The position numbers and the translations under genes were made by a program. A DNA stretch of 64,000 nt from an uncultured Clostridiaceae bacterium (GTDB lineage Bacteria; Bacillota; Clostridia; TANB77; CAG-508). Position 1 is the first letter of the stretch; each line of letters begins with the position of its first letter. Positions 61,100 through 64,000 of this stretch are shown here, in pieces. The stretch covers positions 62,001 to 126,000 of the forward strand of contig CAMPYH010000002.1 of assembly GCA_946998225.1 (NCBI GenBank). Direction: 5' to 3'. Below the pieces are notes generated by a model. It did not search any database and was not told the origin of the DNA. It worked only from the letters and a program-made list of their open reading frames with translations.

Positions 61100-61408
61100 T
61101 TAAAGTTTAATTTCAATCTCAACACCAGCTGGTAACTCTAACTTTTGTAGTAAACCAATTGTATTTTGTGTTGGATCTAAGATATCTATAACTCTTTTAT
61201 GTGTTCTAATTTCGAATTGTTCTCTTGAATCTTTATGTTTGTGTGGAGAACGAATTACAGTTATGATCTCTTTTTTTGTTGGAACAGGAATTGGTCCTGA
61301 AACCTTTGCACCAGTTCTATTAGCTGTTTCTACTATTTTTTCAGCAGATTGATCTAATGTTACATGGTCATAAGATTTAAGTTTAATTCTTATTCTGTCT
61401 TTTTTCAT
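61100..61408 (-). CDS. rpsJ: 30S ribosomal protein S10
   Basis: First gene of the superoperon. The protein acts both in the small-subunit head and as the antitermination factor NusE. The 102 residues include RIRIKLKSYDH, KVSGPIPVPTKKEIITVIRSPHKHKDSREQFEIRTHKR (short: GPIPVPTKKEIITV, RSPHKHKDSREQFE). An AAGGAGG site lies 5 bases upstream, preceded by a hairpin and a structured leader. Confidence 0.98.
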   Translation of the reverse strand: MKKDRIRIKLKSYDHVTLDQSAEKIVETANRTGAKVSGPIPVPTKKEIITVIRSPHKHKDSREQFEIRTHKRVIDILDPTQNTIGLLQKLELPAGVEIEIKL

Positions 61409-61601
61409 TGTTTCCTCCTTATTTTGCCTAGCAAATAAGTTTAACCGTCTCGGGTGTTTATATCTTTAAGCAAAAAATATTCAAGCTAAATACGCTTGAA
61501 TGACAGTTTTAAAAAACTTATCGCCCTGGTCGTTGCCAAGACTTCTCCACCAGAGTTCCCTATGTCTAAGCATAGCCACATCTAGCTTCATCGCATTAGC
61601 T
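61409..61601 (-). promoter_or_regulatory. Structured leader RNA upstream of rpsJ with attenuator
   Basis: The predicted 193-base 5' leader has visibly higher GC than the surrounding AT-rich intergenic DNA and contains ordered stems on the minus strand: H1 CTATG/CATAG (61560-61575), H2 CTCTGGT/ACCAGGG (61524-61555) with an 18-base internal part, H3 AGTTTT/AAAACT (61505-61518) and a terminator (61480-61500). After that, TTATTTGC/GCAAAATAA (61419-61438) forms a hairpin next to the AAGGAGG site. A 5' segment AAGCTAA near the transcription start could pair with TTAGCTT in the terminator, giving a possible antiterminator. It does not look like a T-box or any riboswitch that I recognise. It may be an r-protein-binding leader. 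Confidence 0.7.
61472..61500 (-). terminator. Attenuator terminator in the rpsJ leader
   Basis: TTCAAGC, seven-base loop, GCTTGAA followed by TATTTTTT on the minus strand, about 65 bases upstream of the rpsJ start and about 100 bases after the predicted start of transcription. Confidence 0.8.
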
Positions 61602-61607
61602 TTTACT

Positions 61608-61636
61608 AGTATACAATAGTGATAAATTCCTGTCAA
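61608..61636 (-). promoter_or_regulatory. Promoter of the S10 superoperon
   Basis: TTGACA (exact consensus) and TATACT are separated by 17 bases on the minus strand. It is 21 bases beyond the stop of the GtrII-like gene, and is the strongest promoter match in the window. Confidence 0.88.
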
Positions 61637-61656
61637 GTAAATTAAGCTAAGTTTTT

Positions 61657-63168
61657 TTAATTAGATACTTTAACTAGTATTTTCCCATTTTTGTATTTAA
61701 TTGAATCTTTTTTAGGATATACGCTCATTGTTTTAACATACTCAAGTTCTTCTTTACTTAATTCATTTAATCCATTTAAGCTTACATGCATATTATATGC
61801 CATTGCACCTCTTATAAACCATTCATATGTTGTTTGATATGTTACAGAAAGTTTTCCATATTGTTCTTCATTAGATAGTAATGCTCCATTTAAGAAATAT
61901 ACTTGTGTCTTTCCTTTTTCATATCCATCTACTTGTTCAATTCTTGTAATTATTCTATTAAATAGATTTGTTGTCTTTCTAAATTCTAGTTCTTTATTAT
62001 AATACATTTGATTTGCATAAACTATATTATTAAATATTACTATAAAAGACAATATTAAAAGAAATGTTTTAAATGTATTAGATATCTTTGTTTCATCTTT
62101 TTTAACTTCTTTAAAATACATATCCATTAATAATATATACAGTACATATACAAGCATTAAAGCATATAACATAAGCAGGTGTGCCATACCACTAGATAAA
62201 AAGCAAGATAAATTTAATCCGAGTGGCAAAAGAGCTATAACTAATATTAATGTTAGTATAGATTTAAAATTTAATTTTTTCTCTTTAATCAGCATTATTC
62301 CAAAATATATTCCAGAAAATACTAATATTACATTTAAAACAATTGTAAGTACTCTATTAAAAGTATGTACCCTTAAATAAAATTCAAACATAGATATATA
62401 TGTAATCTTTAATGCATGTAAAACTCTACTTATGCTATTTAATTCTTTTAAATTCCCTACACTATTATATCCATCAGACATCTCTATATTAAACAGCCTT
62501 ACACTTACTTTTGTTCCAATAAAATACAGCATTAATCCCATAAGTATATAAAATACATATGTAAAGCCTCTTTTTAAAACTACATTTAATTCTTCTTTGT
62601 TTTTTAACAAATCCATAATTATATACATCATTAATATTCCAATACCAAATTGTATAAATGCTGGATATAATCCAAGAGATATAAAAAATGGTATTACAGA
62701 TAATGATTGTTTTAAAAAATTTCCTTTGTTTTTAATTAATATATATGCACCAAGTGTTGAAAAGAAAAGTGCTATCATATATATATCAAAATCATGTATA
62801 TATACTTCTATTGTTTTAATTACTACTCTATTTACACATAGTATTCCTACTATTAATATTTTTTGCCAATTCTCTTTAATATCAAATATCTTAAATACCA
62901 AGTATGCAGTAAATGCTATAAATGCTATGCCAATAAAACCTACAAGCCATGGTACATAGTAATTACCTCTAAATTTAAATATAAACCAATGTAACAATCT
63001 TCCAATTCCCATTTGGAATTTAACATCATTCTGAAACATAATTAAAGAGTCATGACTAAATATTATATTAAAAAAAGCATATGCATGCGCTAGTAGTCCT
63101 AATATAAAAGACGCTATTAATGCAAAATGCAAATCTTTATCTTTTGCTATATGTTTAATCTTTTCCAT
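61657..63168 (-). CDS. GtrII-like polytopic glucosyltransferase
   Basis: The 503-residue integral membrane protein has about ten to twelve helices and resembles the GtrII family, which transfers glucose from a lipid-linked donor to surface polymers outside the membrane. Family features include the N-terminal helix, HDSLIMF after it, the MGIGRLLHW motif in the first outer loop, and a soluble C-terminal part (about 400-503). It may modify the teichoic-acid-like polymer made by the 34944-41166 operon, but it is 20 kb away. No clear terminator follows, so its transcript may read into the S10 leader. Substrate specificity is unknown. Confidence 0.78.
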   Translation of the reverse strand: MEKIKHIAKDKDLHFALIASFILGLLAHAYAFFNIIFSHDSLIMFQNDVKFQMGIGRLLHWFIFKFRGNYYVPWLVGFIGIAFIAFTAYLVFKIFDIKENWQKILIVGILCVNRVVIKTIEVYIHDFDIYMIALFFSTLGAYILIKNKGNFLKQSLSVIPFFISLGLYPAFIQFGIGILMMYIIMDLLKNKEELNVVLKRGFTYVFYILMGLMLYFIGTKVSVRLFNIEMSDGYNSVGNLKELNSISRVLHALKITYISMFEFYLRVHTFNRVLTIVLNVILVFSGIYFGIMLIKEKKLNFKSILTLILVIALLPLGLNLSCFLSSGMAHLLMLYALMLVYVLYILLMDMYFKEVKKDETKISNTFKTFLLILSFIVIFNNIVYANQMYYNKELEFRKTTNLFNRIITRIEQVDGYEKGKTQVYFLNGALLSNEEQYGKLSVTYQTTYEWFIRGAMAYNMHVSLNGLNELSKEELEYVKTMSVYPKKDSIKYKNGKILVKVSN

Positions 63169-63234
63169 TTATATTCCTTTAAATTATTATATCCATAGTA
63201 TATATGATATATATTAAGCTTACAAATATTTGCT

Positions 63235-63984
63235 TTATACTTTCTTATTTAAATCTTTTTTTCTTTGTTTCCAATCAGGCATATATTCTGTCATCATATT
63301 TTTAAACTCTTTTCCATGATTTGGATAAAAAAGATGACAAAGCTCATGAAGTACGACATATTCTATTTCTTTTATATTTTTATATACTAAATTAAAATTT
63401 AAATTAATATATCCTTTTTTAGTATTACAGCTACCCCAGTTACCCTTACCGCTTGTTATTTTTAAACTCTCAGATCTTATATTTAATATTATCTCCCACT
63501 TTTTTATAAGCTTTAAACCAATATCTCGTATAATCTCCTTAAATACATTTCTAATATATTCTTTTTTATCATTTACAGCTTCAGAATTTAAATATATTGT
63601 TCTATCATCTTCTATTATAAAAATATATTTAAACATATTTTTATCTATATTTTTTTGTAAATTACTATTTACTACACTATCTTTGTATTTCTCTTTATAT
63701 GCATTAAAACCTTTTCTATCTAAGTATACAAGATTATATATATTTCCTAATACTAAAATCTTTTCATCATCTTCACCTTTTATATTCTCTACATTATATA
63801 TTTCTTTTTGATCTTTTGTCTTTTCAATGCTTTTTAATATCCAAGTATATTTTTCATCAATAAATCTTTTAGCATCATTAATTGCTTTTTTAATATTTCT
63901 AGACTTACTTTCTGGTATGTAAAAAAACACATCACCATTTAAAACTTTAATGCTGTATCTTTTAACTTTTTTGATGCAAAACAT
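63235..63984 (-). CDS. YgjP-like (DUF45) zinc metallopeptidase
   Basis: A 249-residue protein with the metalloprotease motif HELCHLFYPNHG (about 216-227; HExxH with a third downstream His) at the end, as in the YgjP/WLM-type M48-related family, and a preceding conserved segment SGKGNWGSCNTKKGYINLNF (short: GNWGSCNTKKG). The N-terminal half is charged and less conserved. The ATG at 63984 has no good ribosome binding site and the frame stays open to the window edge, so the true start may lie outside. The biological substrate of the family is poorly known. Confidence 0.8.
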   Translation of the reverse strand: MFCIKKVKRYSIKVLNGDVFFYIPESKSRNIKKAINDAKRFIDEKYTWILKSIEKTKDQKEIYNVENIKGEDDEKILVLGNIYNLVYLDRKGFNAYKEKYKDSVVNSNLQKNIDKNMFKYIFIIEDDRTIYLNSEAVNDKKEYIRNVFKEIIRDIGLKLIKKWEIILNIRSESLKITSGKGNWGSCNTKKGYINLNFNLVYKNIKEIEYVVLHELCHLFYPNHGKEFKNMMTEYMPDWKQRKKDLNKKV

Positions 63985-64000
63985 TATATCTATATTTCTA

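Noticed and set aside
61481..61591. Possible 36-codon leader peptide with tandem Trp codons before rpsJ
   Set aside because: No ribosome binding site precedes the ATG. The TGGTGG lies in hairpin H2 and is explained by base pairing, so an RNA element is favoured over a coded leader peptide.

Overview
The window is a very AT-rich chromosome segment from a low-GC Gram-positive bacterium (Firmicutes sensu lato). Supporting signs are a sortase and a giant cell-wall-sorted surface protein, a teichoic-acid-type polymer cluster, MurT/GatD homologues, RNase J, zinc-type S14, Shine-Dalgarno sequences of the AAAGGAG type, and dominance of AGA and A/T-ending codons. The combination fits anaerobic cocci of the Tissierellia/Peptoniphilaceae type, but that placement is inference. 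The standard bacterial code applies. Nearly all genes lie on the minus strand; plus-strand genes are the tyrosine recombinase (5266), an orphan gene (28267), murT-gatD (29350-31564), tRNA-Leu and a small orphan gene (31902). No transposon, prophage or CRISPR array was seen.

Layout. 1-534: no gene. 535-5098: recG, a sortase and a surface protein with Ig-like, SH3 and inactive C39-like domains. 5266-6291: XerC/XerD-type recombinase. 6303-13582: minus-strand operon engB, small membrane protein, smpB, macro-domain-like protein, a large unknown protein, RNase HI, a GlmU-type left-handed beta-helix protein and an NADH-oxidase-fold flavoprotein without its active-site Cys. 13705-16728: gltX-serS. 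17022-18917: RNase J. 19143-28046: a 2967-residue LRR/Cna-B adhesin with an MPVSG sorting signal. 28267-32319: orphan gene with a consensus promoter, murT and a GatD homologue lacking both catalytic residues, tRNA-Leu(UAG), an orphan small gene with a structured leader, and tRNA-Trp on the opposite strand. 32448-34152: two membrane-anchored extracytoplasmic proteins. 34298-34861: EF-P. 34944-41166: teichoic-acid-like synthesis and export operon. 41396-45421: ComFC-like, membrane protein, rho and a DivIC-like protein. 45507-61408: the S10-spc-alpha ribosomal superoperon (rpsJ to rplQ, with secY, adk, map, infA, rpoA), without rpmD. 61409-61636: its promoter and a structured, terminator-containing leader. 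61657-63984: GtrII-like glucosyltransferase and a YgjP-like metallopeptidase.

Main themes. Much of the window serves translation (ribosomal proteins, EF-P, SmpB, EngB, two tRNA synthetases) and the cell envelope (polyol-phosphate polymer, GtrII, sortase, adhesin, MurT/GatD). Three unrelated enzyme folds (GatD, C39 peptidase, NADH oxidase/CoA-disulfide reductase) have lost the catalytic cysteine, two of them with the partner His as well. The most promising regulatory element is the rpsJ leader: a consensus promoter, three hairpins and an intrinsic terminator ahead of the largest operon in the window.
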